Shown: positions 32,448 through 40,157 of the stretch, one piece after another | Position numbering within the stretch: the stretch's first letter is position 1 | Layout: every line of letters begins with the position of its first letter | Assembly (NCBI RefSeq): GCF_012911015.1 | Contig: NZ_WVVV01000003.1 | Span: forward strand, 480-64,479 | From: Chelativorans sp. ZYF759 | Lineage (GTDB): Bacteria > Pseudomonadota > Alphaproteobacteria > Rhizobiales > Rhizobiaceae | Direction of reading: 5' to 3' | Length of the DNA stretch: 64,000 bases | Program-made: the position numbers and the translations under genes | Notes under the pieces: generated by a model | Told to the model about the DNA's origin: nothing | The model's input: only the letters and a program-made list of their open reading frames with translations | The model's database searches: none

Positions 32448-33725
32448 ATGAACATCCTTCTCATCGGCTCGGGCGGGCGCGAGCATGCGCTGGCCTGGAA
32501 GCTTGCCGCCTCGCCGCAGCTGACGAAGCTCTATTGCGCGCCGGGCAATCCGGGCATCGCGCGCGAGGCCGAATGCGTGGCCCTGGACGTGACCGATCAC
32601 GCGGCGGTGGCGGCGTTTGCGAAGGCCAATGACATCGGCCTCGTCGTCGTGGGGCCGGAGGCGCCTCTGGTGGCAGGCATGGCCGACGATCTCGAGGCGG
32701 AAGGCATCCGCGTCTTCGGGCCGTCGAAGGCGGCAGCGCGGCTCGAGGGCTCGAAGGGTTTCACCAAGGATCTGTGCGCGCGCTTCAACATTCCGACAGG
32801 CGCCTATGGGCGCTTTTCCGATGCGGCGGCGGCCAGGGCCTATGTCGAGGCGCAAGGTGCGCCGATCGTGGTCAAGGCCGACGGGCTTGCGGCCGGCAAG
32901 GGCGTGACGGTGGCAATGACGGTGGCGGAAGCGCTCGGCGCGATCGACGCCTGTTTCGATGGCGCCTTCGGCGGCGCGGGCGCGGAGGTCGTGGTCGAGG
33001 AATTTCTCGATGGCGAGGAAGCGAGTTTCTTCTGCCTGTGCGACGGGACGAGCGCGCTGCCTTTTGGCTCCGCGCAGGACCACAAGCGTGTCGGCGAAGG
33101 CGACACGGGCCCCAACACCGGCGGCATGGGCGCCTATTCGCCGGCACCCGTGATGACGCCGGAGATGACCGCCCGGGTGATGGACGAGATCGTCAAGCCG
33201 ACGCTGGCCGGCATGGCGGAGCTTGGTTGTCCCTTCCAGGGCGTGCTCTTTGTCGGGCTGATGATCACGGCGCAAGGCCCGCAGCTGATCGAATATAATG
33301 TGCGCTTCGGCGACCCCGAATGCCAGGTGCTGATGATGCGGCTGAAGGACGATCTGCTGCCGTTGCTCAACGGCGCGGTCGACGGGCAATTGTCCCACAT
33401 GAGCGCGCGTTGGCGCGATGACGCCGCCCTGACGGTCGTAATGGCCGCCAACGGCTATCCCGGCACGCCGCAGAAGGGTAGCGTCATTTCCGGACTGGAA
33501 AAAGCGGCCGGCGAGGGCACGGAAATCTTCCATGCCGGCACGGCGGAGAAGGACGGACAGCTGGTCGCCGCCGGCGGGCGGGTGCTCAATGTCACGGCGC
33601 TCGGAAAGACCGTGACCGAGGCGCGTGACCGGGCCTATGAGGCCGTCGACCGCATCGACTGGCCGCAAGGCTTCTGCCGCCGCGACATCGGCTGGCGGGC
33701 GGTGGAGCGGGAGAAAGCGCGCTGA
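32448..33725 (+). CDS. purD: Phosphoribosylamine-glycine ligase
   Basis: 425 residues, standard size. ATP-grasp enzyme for the second step of purine synthesis. N-terminal [19 protein letters not shown], the [14 protein letters not shown] segment, the ATP-grasp core ([14 protein letters not shown]) and the signature RFGDPECQ (about 286-293) are all present. ATG 32448 is preceded by TTGGAGA. It lies between a VapBC module upstream and a HigBA module that converges on it with 5 bp between stops. Confidence 0.97.
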   Translation: MNILLIGSGGREHALAWKLAASPQLTKLYCAPGNPGIAREAECVALDVTDHAAVAAFAKANDIGLVVVGPEAPLVAGMADDLEAEGIRVFGPSKAAARLEGSKGFTKDLCARFNIPTGAYGRFSDAAAARAYVEAQGAPIVVKADGLAAGKGVTVAMTVAEALGAIDACFDGAFGGAGAEVVVEEFLDGEEASFFCLCDGTSALPFGSAQDHKRVGEGDTGPNTGGMGAYSPAPVMTPEMTARVMDEIVKPTLAGMAELGCPFQGVLFVGLMITAQGPQLIEYNVRFGDPECQVLMMRLKDDLLPLLNGAVDGQLSHMSARWRDDAALTVVMAANGYPGTPQKGSVISGLEKAAGEGTEIFHAGTAEKDGQLVAAGGRVLNVTALGKTVTEARDRAYEAVDRIDWPQGFCRRDIGWRAVEREKAR

Positions 33726-33730
33726 TCGCC

Positions 33731-34078
33731 TCAGGCGACTTTCGCGGGATCGGTTGAGCCGCCGGCGGACCCAAAAGGCTTCACTTTGATTTCGCCTTCC
33801 CGCTTGCGTGCCGCGGCAATGTCGTGGCTGTTCTGCATGCGCATGAGCGTATCCATGCGCACACCGAACGCCTTTTCGATGCGCAAGGCCATGTCTGGCG
33901 AAAGGGCCGAACGCTCGTTCAGGAAGGCCGACAGGGCAGGCCGCGTAACGCCGAGCGCGCGCGCGGCCTCCGTCACGGTCAGTTCCAGCGGCTCGATGAT
34001 CTCGGATTTTACGAACCCACCCGGATGGGCGGGGGCATGCATCCGATAATGGGCAGGTTCCGCCAATTCAGCCTCCAT
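33731..34078 (-). CDS. higA: HigA-family antitoxin (XRE-type HTH)
   Basis: 115 residues. The helix-turn-helix reads LTVTEAARALGVTRPALSAFLNERSALSPDMALRIEKAFGV, with the HigA-type MHAPAHPGGFVKSEIIEPL leader. It would neutralise HigB and repress the operon. Order is toxin first, then antitoxin, as usual for higBA. The ATG at 34078 overlaps the higB stop (TGATG). The C-terminal tail (about 25 residues, ending STDPAKVA) is an extension I do not recognise. Confidence 0.9.
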   Translation of the reverse strand: MEAELAEPAHYRMHAPAHPGGFVKSEIIEPLELTVTEAARALGVTRPALSAFLNERSALSPDMALRIEKAFGVRMDTLMRMQNSHDIAAARKREGEIKVKPFGSAGGSTDPAKVA

Positions 34079-34368
34079 CAATGATAGTCCTCATAGTCGA
34101 GATCGAGGATTTCGAGTTCGTCCTTGTCGATCCGAAAGGTAAGGCGCCAGTTCTTGCTGACGAAGAGGCTCCATGTGCCTTTCCTGTCGCCGGTTAGGCG
34201 GTGCGCTTTCCAGTGCGGCACGTCTGCCAACTCGTCCTCGCTCTCCATGTCCTGGAGGAAGGAGATGATTGTCCTGATCTTCACGACATACTGCCTGGGC
34301 AATCCGGCGGGATCATCCTGGAGGATGAGCCGCTTTAGGGCCTTGTGCCTGACACTGCGGATCAGCAT
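34078..34368 (-). CDS. higB: HigB/RelE-type mRNA interferase toxin
   Basis: 96 residues. Typical HigB sequence: MLIRSVRHKALKRLI, KIRTIISFLQDM, HWKAHRLTGDRKGTWSLFVSKNWRLTFRI, LEILDLDYEDYH. These toxins cut mRNA on the ribosome. The ATG at 34368 lies only 6 bases past a good -10 box, and no Shine-Dalgarno precedes it, so the message may be leaderless. A GTG at 34386 is an unlikely alternative. Confidence 0.9.
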   Translation of the reverse strand: MLIRSVRHKALKRLILQDDPAGLPRQYVVKIRTIISFLQDMESEDELADVPHWKAHRLTGDRKGTWSLFVSKNWRLTFRIDKDELEILDLDYEDYH

Positions 34369-34374
34369 AGAGAA

Positions 34375-34402
34375 ATGATAATACACGCTTTGCTAGCGTC
34401 AA
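34375..34402 (-). promoter_or_regulatory. Promoter of higBA
   Basis: On the minus strand TTGACG (34402-34397) and TATCAT (34380-34375) are 16 bases apart. An inverted repeat CAAGTG-type dyad (AAGTG...CACTT, about 34401-34418) lies just upstream and could bind HigA. Confidence 0.55.
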
Positions 34403-34433
34403 GTGTAGCGTGTCACTTTACGGGAAAATTGTC

Positions 34434-34658
34434 TCATCTTTCCTCGAACGGGTCGCGCGCCGGCTTGTCCGGCAGCGATCCTTCCGCCGCGCGCTTCCTG
34501 TGGTGCGCCATGGAGCATTGGGGCGAGCAGAGCACACCGCGGTCGCACCAATAGGCGGGACCTTCCTCCAGCCTGCCGTAATGCAGGTGGAAACCGGCGG
34601 CCCCGAAGGGCAGGCCACACTCGATGCAGCGATGTCGTTCGGGACGGGCAAGCATCAT
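34434..34658 (-). CDS. Small cysteine-rich (zinc-binding-like) protein
   Basis: 74 residues. Two Cys pairs (HRCIECGLPFG near residue 10; CDRGVLCSPQCSMAHHRKR near 35) suggest a treble-clef or zinc-ribbon fold. Two adjacent ATGs (34658 and 34655) follow GGAG in the minus-strand leader; either is acceptable. The tail is charged (PDKPARDPFEER). I do not know a function. It is divergent from the acyl-CoA dehydrogenase. Confidence 0.65.
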   Translation of the reverse strand: MMLARPERHRCIECGLPFGAAGFHLHYGRLEEGPAYWCDRGVLCSPQCSMAHHRKRAAEGSLPDKPARDPFEER

Positions 34659-34766
34659 GTGGCTCCGCATCAGGAGGGGCGCGACACATGCCGCAATTGA
34701 CGTTTACGTCAAAAGAAATTAGCTCTCGGTCAAGTATGTAAGCGACACGACCGGAGGAGCCAAGTC

Positions 34767-36545
34767 ATGTATCGCGCGCCCGTGGCGGATATCGCCTTCA
34801 CCCTCAAACACGTGGCTGGACTGTCGTCCGCGCTCCATGCGGGCGTGCTCGGCGATCTGTCGGAAGATCTCGCCGATGCGGTTCTGACCGAGGCCGGACG
34901 CTTTGCCTCCGAGGAGGTCGCGCCGCTGCACAAGGTCGGCGACGAGGTGGGCGCCAGGCTCGACAAGGCCGTCGTCACCATGCCGCCGGGCTGGAAGGAT
35001 CTTTATCACCGCTGGGTGGAAGGCGGCTGGAACGGGCTGTCGGCGCCTGAAAGCCATGGCGGCCAGGCCCTGCCGATGATGCTTGGCGTGGCGGCACTCG
35101 AGATGTGGAATTCGGCCTCGATGGCCTTCGGCATCGGCCCGACGCTCACCATGGGCGCGGTGGAGGCGATCGAGAAGCACGCCTCGGACGAACTCAAGGC
35201 GACCTATCTCGATAAACTCGTCTCGGGCGAGTGGATGGGCACGATGAATCTGACGGAGCCGCAGGCGGGCTCCGACCTGAACGCGTTGCGCGCGCGGGCA
35301 GAGCCGGCCGGCGACGGCACCTACCGGATCTTCGGCAGCAAGATCTACATCACCTATGGCGAGCACGATTTCACCGACAACATCGTGCATCTGGTGCTGG
35401 CGCGCCTGCCCGATGCGCCGGCCGGCACACGCGGCATTTCGCTGTTCGTGGTGCCGAAATTCCTGGTCAATGAGGACGGCTCGCTCGGCCGTCGCAACGA
35501 CGTCTTCTGCGCCTCCATGGAGCACAAGCTGGGCATCCACGCTTCGCCGACCTGCACCATGGTCTATGGCGACGGCTTTGTGGACGGCGAGGAGGCTGGC
35601 GCGATCGGCTGGCTGGTCGGCGAGGAGAATCGCGGGCTCGCCTGCATGTTCACCATGATGAACAATGCAAGGCTTGCCGTCGGCATCCAGGGCGTGGCCG
35701 TGGCCGAGACCGCCTTCCAGCGCGCGCTCGCCTATGCCAATGAGCGCCGCCAGGGCAAGGCACCGGGCTATACGGGCGAGGGCATGGCGCCCATCGTGCA
35801 CCACCCCGACGTCCAGCGCGATCTCCTGACCATGAAGGCGCTGACCCACATCGCCCGCTCGATCTGCTACGCGACCGCGCACGCGACCGACATGGCGCGG
35901 GCGAGCGAAGGCGACGATGCCCGCCATTGGCAGGAACGGGCCAATCTGCTGACGCCGATCGCCAAGGCGTTTTCGACCGATATCGGCGTCGAGGTCGCCT
36001 CGCTGGGCGTCCAGGTGCATGGCGGCATGGGCTATGTCGAGGAGACGGGGGCGGCGAGCCTCTACCGCGACGCGCGCATCGCGCCGATCTACGAGGGCAC
36101 CAACGGCATCCAGGCGATCGACCTCGTGACCCGCAAGCTGCCGCAATCGGGCGGCGACCACGTCAAGGGCTACATTGCCGAACTGCGTGCCGACATCGAG
36201 GCTGTGCGGTCGTCGAACCGTGAGGGTTTCGGCGCCACGGCGGACCGCTGCGCGGCCGCGCTCGACGCGCTGGAAGAAGCGACCGGTCACCAGCAGCAGG
36301 CGCTGGCCGAGGGCCGGCTGGAGCAGGCACTGGCGGGGGCCACGCCCTATCTGCGCCTCTTCGCGCTGGCGGCGGGCGGTGCCTATCTGGCGCGCGCCGC
36401 CCTTGCCGGGGAAGACACGGCGCGCGTGGCGCTCTGCCGCTTCCATGCCGAGAACCTGATCGACGAGACGACGGCGCTGAAGCGCCGGGTGATCGACGGC
36501 GCCGACAGCCTGCTTGCCGCCGGCGCGGCGCTGGCCACCGCCTGA
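34767..36545 (+). CDS. Acyl-CoA dehydrogenase, long form with C-terminal extension (DmdC-like)
   Basis: 592 residues. FAD-dependent alpha,beta-dehydrogenation of acyl-CoA. Beyond the standard domains (MNLTEPQAGSDLNALRARA, VHGGMGYVEETGAASLYRDARIAPIYEGTNGIQAIDLVTRKL) it carries the short N-terminal domain and the roughly 120-residue C-terminal domain found in the larger ACAD branch, which includes DmdC, the 3-methylmercaptopropionyl-CoA dehydrogenase. That substrate is not proven here. GGAGGA precedes ATG 34767. A crotonase gene follows after 11 bp. Confidence 0.88.
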   Translation: MYRAPVADIAFTLKHVAGLSSALHAGVLGDLSEDLADAVLTEAGRFASEEVAPLHKVGDEVGARLDKAVVTMPPGWKDLYHRWVEGGWNGLSAPESHGGQALPMMLGVAALEMWNSASMAFGIGPTLTMGAVEAIEKHASDELKATYLDKLVSGEWMGTMNLTEPQAGSDLNALRARAEPAGDGTYRIFGSKIYITYGEHDFTDNIVHLVLARLPDAPAGTRGISLFVVPKFLVNEDGSLGRRNDVFCASMEHKLGIHASPTCTMVYGDGFVDGEEAGAIGWLVGEENRGLACMFTMMNNARLAVGIQGVAVAETAFQRALAYANERRQGKAPGYTGEGMAPIVHHPDVQRDLLTMKALTHIARSICYATAHATDMARASEGDDARHWQERANLLTPIAKAFSTDIGVEVASLGVQVHGGMGYVEETGAASLYRDARIAPIYEGTNGIQAIDLVTRKLPQSGGDHVKGYIAELRADIEAVRSSNREGFGATADRCAAALDALEEATGHQQQALAEGRLEQALAGATPYLRLFALAAGGAYLARAALAGEDTARVALCRFHAENLIDETTALKRRVIDGADSLLAAGAALATA

Positions 36546-36556
36546 GGAGCGCGACC

Positions 36557-37309
36557 ATGAGCGAGCATATCGAGATCACCCGCAAGGGCGCCGTGCAGAT
36601 CATCCGCATGAACCGTCCCGACAAGAAGAACGCCATCACGCGCGCCATGTATGCGGTCATGGCGAAGGCGCTGGGCAACGGCGACGGCGATGGCGATATC
36701 CGCTGTCACGTCATCCTCGGCGTGCCGGGCGCGTTCTCGTCCGGCAACGACATCGCCGATTTCATGGCGGTCGCCACGGGCGGGGAGGGCGGCATGGAGG
36801 TCTATGACTTCCTGACGGCACTCGCTTTGGCGCAAAAGCCCATTGTCTCGGGCGTCGACGGCATCGCGGTGGGCATCGGCACCACCATCAATCTGCATTG
36901 CGACCTGACGCTGGCCACGCCGCGCACCGAGTTCAAGACGCCCTTCGTGGATCTCGGTCTCGTGCCCGAGGCTGGCTCCAGCCTCATCGCGCCGCGCGTA
37001 ATCGGGCGCCAGAATGCCTTTGCCCTGTTGGGCCTCGGAGAAGGGTTTTCGGCCGACCGTGCGCGCGAGGTCGGGCTGATCCATGCCGTGGTGGCGGAGG
37101 ATGAGCTGGAGGCCGAGACGCTGGCGCTTGCCGAGCGCGTCGCGGCCAAGCCGCCGGAAGCGCTGAAGATCGCGCGCGACCTGATGCTGGGCGACCGCCA
37201 GGAACTGGTTGCAAGGATCAAGCAAGAGGGCGAGCATTTCCGAGCAAGGTTGAAATCCGACGAGGCGCGCAATGCCTTCATGGCGTTCATGGCGCGCAAG
37301 AAGGGCTGA
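36557..37309 (+). CDS. Crotonase-family enoyl-CoA hydratase/isomerase
   Basis: 250 residues. Oxyanion-hole loops are FSSGNDIADF and VDGIAVGIGTTINLHCDLTLA. The region that usually holds the two hydratase glutamates reads TPFVDLGLVPEAGSSLIAPRVIG; the PEAGSS motif is like that of delta3,delta2-enoyl-CoA isomerases, and the first hydratase glutamate looks absent. So isomerase, or another crotonase activity, is as likely as hydratase. It forms an operon with the acyl-CoA dehydrogenase before it. Confidence 0.88.
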   Translation: MSEHIEITRKGAVQIIRMNRPDKKNAITRAMYAVMAKALGNGDGDGDIRCHVILGVPGAFSSGNDIADFMAVATGGEGGMEVYDFLTALALAQKPIVSGVDGIAVGIGTTINLHCDLTLATPRTEFKTPFVDLGLVPEAGSSLIAPRVIGRQNAFALLGLGEGFSADRAREVGLIHAVVAEDELEAETLALAERVAAKPPEALKIARDLMLGDRQELVARIKQEGEHFRARLKSDEARNAFMAFMARKKG

Positions 37310-37383
37310 CACCCGGTCCGGAATTCGCGTTGCTCGATGAGGCCTTTCGGGTTCCAGGCGACGGCGCGCCTGAATGGATAGAC

Positions 37384-37857
37384 CTACGGCCTGGATGGTC
37401 GGTCAAGGACGATGGCGGCCAGCAACAGCGCCAAGGCCGCGATCGAGAACGCCGTGCGCCAAAGATGCCAGTTCCACCATTGCGCCCGCAGTTCGCTCCA
37501 GCCTGCCGGGAGCGTTTCGACGGCCCACCCCATCACGAGCGCATTGATGGGTTGATTGAAGAAGCGGGTGGTGATGCCTGCCGCTGCCATGAACAGCAGT
37601 GCCGACAGATAGAGCCAAAACACAAACCCCTTGTCACGCGCCGACCAGATCAGGACGACAGTGAGCCCGATCGAAGCGAAACCCAGCGCAGGTAGCAGTA
37701 CGTTCAGACCACGTACTGCCCCCTGGTGCATTTCGACAAAGGCCGTCGGCGTGAGCAAAGTGGGGTCGTATCCGCGCCAGATGCCAAACACGCTTCCGGC
37801 GACCAACGCGAAGATCAGCGCAGCGAGAAACTGGCACAGCATGAGCCGAGGGTTCAT
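37384..37857 (-). CDS. DUF1772-like four-helix membrane protein
   Basis: 157 residues with four hydrophobic helices, the pattern of the DUF1772/anthrone-oxygenase-like family: FEMHQGAVRGLNVLLPALG-type first loop, TTRFFNQPINALVMGW (the conserved N-x-P-I-N block), then WWNWHLWRTAFSIAALALLL. ATG 37857 follows GGAGGA. Divergent from a TetR gene across 63 bp that contain a perfect palindrome, so it is a likely target of that regulator. Confidence 0.8.
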   Translation of the reverse strand: MNPRLMLCQFLAALIFALVAGSVFGIWRGYDPTLLTPTAFVEMHQGAVRGLNVLLPALGFASIGLTVVLIWSARDKGFVFWLYLSALLFMAAAGITTRFFNQPINALVMGWAVETLPAGWSELRAQWWNWHLWRTAFSIAALALLLAAIVLDRPSRP

Positions 37858-37902
37858 ATCGTCCTCCACGCCAATTTCCACACTGGCGAGAATTTCACTA
37901 CA

Positions 37903-37917
37903 TCGATACTGTATCGA
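37903..37917. promoter_or_regulatory. Palindromic operator between DUF1772 and TetR genes
   Basis: TCGATAC-T-GTATCGA is a perfect 7-bp-arm palindrome centred in the 63-bp divergent gap, 3 bases before the TetR ATG (37921). This is the classical position for a TetR-type self-regulating operator. Confidence 0.75.
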
Positions 37918-37920
37918 AAT

Positions 37921-38571
37921 ATGAGCGATGTAAAGCCACAAAGACGGCCCTATAGGTCGCGCGTGCGGAAAGCCCAGGCCGCCGAAACCCGCGAAGCCAT
38001 GCTTGCGGCAGCGAATGACCTGTTTCTGCGGAAGGGATGGGTGGCGACCACGATTGCCGACATTGCGGCAGCGGCGGGTGTTTCCAAGGAAACGGTCTAT
38101 GCGGTCTTCGGCAACAAGAAGGCCCTGTTGCGGGAACTGATTGCGCGCGCCGTCCGCGGCACCGACCCCGAGACGCCGCTGGTCCAGCAGGATGGGATCG
38201 TCACAATCGCTCAGGAGACGGACCAGGCGCGCCAGATCGAGCTTTTTGCCGCCGGGATTGCGACGGTGCTGGCGCGGGTGGCGCCGCTGATGGATGTGGC
38301 GCGCGCCGCGGCTGAAACCGATCAGGCCATGTCCGAACTCTACCAGGAACTCCAGCGCGGGCGGCTGAACAATCTCGAATGGTTCGCCAATGGGCTCGGG
38401 CGCAACGGCGCGCTGAGAGGCGACATGGATCCCGGCGCGGCCGGCCGTATCCTCTGGCGGCTTGCAAGCCCCGATCTCTTCCTGCTGATGCGGCGCGTCG
38501 AGCGGGCCTCCGAAGAGACCTATGTCGAATGGCTTTCGACAAGCCTGAAGCTCCTGCTTCTCCCACGCTGA
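37921..38571 (+). CDS. TetR-family transcriptional regulator
   Basis: 216 residues. The HTH (about 20-66) reads REAMLAAANDLFLRKGWVATTIADIAAAAGVSKETVYAVFGNKKALLRELI, the TetR signature. The C-terminal ligand domain is unremarkable. ATG 37921 is used since upstream frames read through the operator. It very probably represses the divergent membrane protein gene and itself. Ligand unknown. Confidence 0.9.
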   Translation: MSDVKPQRRPYRSRVRKAQAAETREAMLAAANDLFLRKGWVATTIADIAAAAGVSKETVYAVFGNKKALLRELIARAVRGTDPETPLVQQDGIVTIAQETDQARQIELFAAGIATVLARVAPLMDVARAAAETDQAMSELYQELQRGRLNNLEWFANGLGRNGALRGDMDPGAAGRILWRLASPDLFLLMRRVERASEETYVEWLSTSLKLLLLPR

Positions 38572-38573
38572 AC

Positions 38574-38779
38574 CGCAGAATCCTGGCCGATGCCGAGGCT
38601 GTCTTCGATGCCTATGTCGAGGCCGGCGGCAATCTCGGCGACACGGCCGACGTCCATGCCGGCGGCGGCAACAAGGAAATGCTGGGGGCCATGATCGAGC
38701 GATGGTCTACGGCCTGTTCTTGCCGGCCGCGCGCCAGAACCTGGTCTTTGGCGGAACCACCGTCGTCGACCGCAGATAG
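38574..38779 (+). pseudogene. Aldo/keto reductase fragment joined to an unidentified tail
   Basis: The frame reads NRRILADAEAVFDAYVEAGG...DTADVHAGGGNKEMLGAMIERW, matching the ...FDAYVEAGGNFIDTADVYGGG...MLG region of aldo/keto reductases (strands and helices 1-2). The rest of that family is missing. A second frame, MVYGLFLPAARQNLVFGGTTVVDRR, follows and ends at 38779; I do not recognise it. No start or promoter. 38780-38853 holds nothing else. Confidence 0.5.
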
Positions 38780-38853
38780 GGTGCCGCTCCGGGCATAGGC
38801 AGGCGTTGCGGGAGCCCGGCACTCAATGGCGTCCCGGCACTATCGGACCGGAC

Positions 38854-39765
38854 TTAACGCGTCTGCCGCTCGGCGCCCGGGACATATTGGCGCCAGTTGT
38901 GCTGTTCCCTGAAGCCGAGAACCTCCCGGATCTTGCGGTTTGAAATGGGCGCTTCGAAAGCGTCCATGGGCCGCGCGATGGGCGTGTTCGGCGCCCATTT
39001 GGCGAGAAACGTCTCGCTGGGTTCGTTTGCGGTGATCTCGTCGTTGACGGCGTTGAACACCTGGAAGCCGAGACCGTCCCTGGCGATGCAAAGGTCGACA
39101 ATCTGACCGAGATCGCGTGCGTCGATATAGCTCCAGGCATTGCGCTTGCGGGACGGTGGATCGGCCAGAAAAGCCGGGAAACTGGCATATTCTTCGGGTT
39201 CGATGACATTGCCGATGCGCAGGGCATAGATGTCGGCGCCCGTACGTTGGGCGAAGGCCCTGCCGGTCTTCTCATTGACGAGCTTGGACAGGCCGTAGCT
39301 ATCCATGGGATCGATGTCATAATCTTCTTCGAGCGGGAACTGCCGATAATCCTTGTCGCCCTCGGCAAAACACACGCCATAGGTGGTTTCGCTCGACGCA
39401 ATGACGATCTTGCGGATGCCGAGTTTGGTCGCCGCTTCGATGACATTGTACGTCGAGACGACATTGCTTCTGAATGTCTCATTGTCCGGTCGCAGCAGGA
39501 CCCGGGGAATGGCTGCGAAATGCACCACGGCATCAACGCGGGCCGGTCCTTTGCCGGTCTCGAAGCCTTCGAAACCAAAATGCATCGAGAGCGCATTGAA
39601 GACCTGGCCGCTGTCGGTCAGGTCGGTGACGAGCGTGTTGACGCCCTCCAGATCGAGTGGGTTCAGATCGAGATTGAGGACGCTGTGGCCTTGCGCCAGG
39701 AGATAGGCAACGGCGTGGCGCCCGGCCTTTCCGCTCCCGCCCGTGAAGATAATCCGCTTGCTCAT
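38854..39765 (-). CDS. NAD-dependent epimerase/dehydratase family protein
   Basis: 303 residues, extended SDR type. The Rossmann motif is TGGSGKAGRHAV (a variant of TGxxGxxG), followed by LDLNPLDL and VVHFAAIPR. The catalytic Tyr-x-x-x-Lys is in YGLSKLVNEKTGRAF (about 167-171), preceded by ASSETTYG. The C-terminal substrate domain includes RNAWSYIDARDLGQIVDLC. The substrate is unknown, perhaps a nucleotide sugar or a uronate, as for related enzymes. ATG 39765 follows GAGGGGA. It ends opposite the aldo/keto reductase scrap. Confidence 0.85.
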   Translation of the reverse strand: MSKRIIFTGGSGKAGRHAVAYLLAQGHSVLNLDLNPLDLEGVNTLVTDLTDSGQVFNALSMHFGFEGFETGKGPARVDAVVHFAAIPRVLLRPDNETFRSNVVSTYNVIEAATKLGIRKIVIASSETTYGVCFAEGDKDYRQFPLEEDYDIDPMDSYGLSKLVNEKTGRAFAQRTGADIYALRIGNVIEPEEYASFPAFLADPPSRKRNAWSYIDARDLGQIVDLCIARDGLGFQVFNAVNDEITANEPSETFLAKWAPNTPIARPMDAFEAPISNRKIREVLGFREQHNWRQYVPGAERQTR

Positions 39766-40157
39766 GCCTGTCCCCTCGCTGCGTCGATTGGCTGCCGTCA
39801 CGCTCAATCTCCTTCCTGATCATTTAGGGCAAGAGCGTGCCGAAGGCGAAAATCCCCTGTTCTTTCGCCATGTAATGCCGTCTCGCTACCTTCTTGTGAT
39901 TGGCGACATCACGCTTGTATGTACGACGCGATTGCGCTGGCTTTGGGGATTCGATCGGCCCAAATGTGCAAATGGATCGGTTCCGCCATGATCCAGCAGG
40001 GATTGTTGTCGCTGGCGATTGTGTCCCCTAGCCCTTGCCTGTTCATATTTCTCTCCGATCCGAGTGCCGCGAGATAAAATTGCGATGTTCCAAATGACGA
40101 CGAGGCTGGCCCTGTTGGTGCGCTACCTTTCATGGGCACGGGCGGGTGCTGCGTTCC
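39766..40157. other. 392-bp intergenic region without recognisable content
   Basis: Between divergent epimerase and FAD-dependent oxidoreductase genes. Composition is lower in GC than the flanks. I found no convincing gene, RNA or repeat; short open frames in it are not supported. Confidence 0.5.

Noticed and set aside
34767-37309. A complete DMSP demethylation pathway (DmdA at 1.5 kb, DmdC and DmdD here)
   Set aside because: The GcvT-fold gene is much longer than DmdA and LigM-like, no DmdB is present, the genes are 32 kb apart, and the crotonase motif does not match hydratases.
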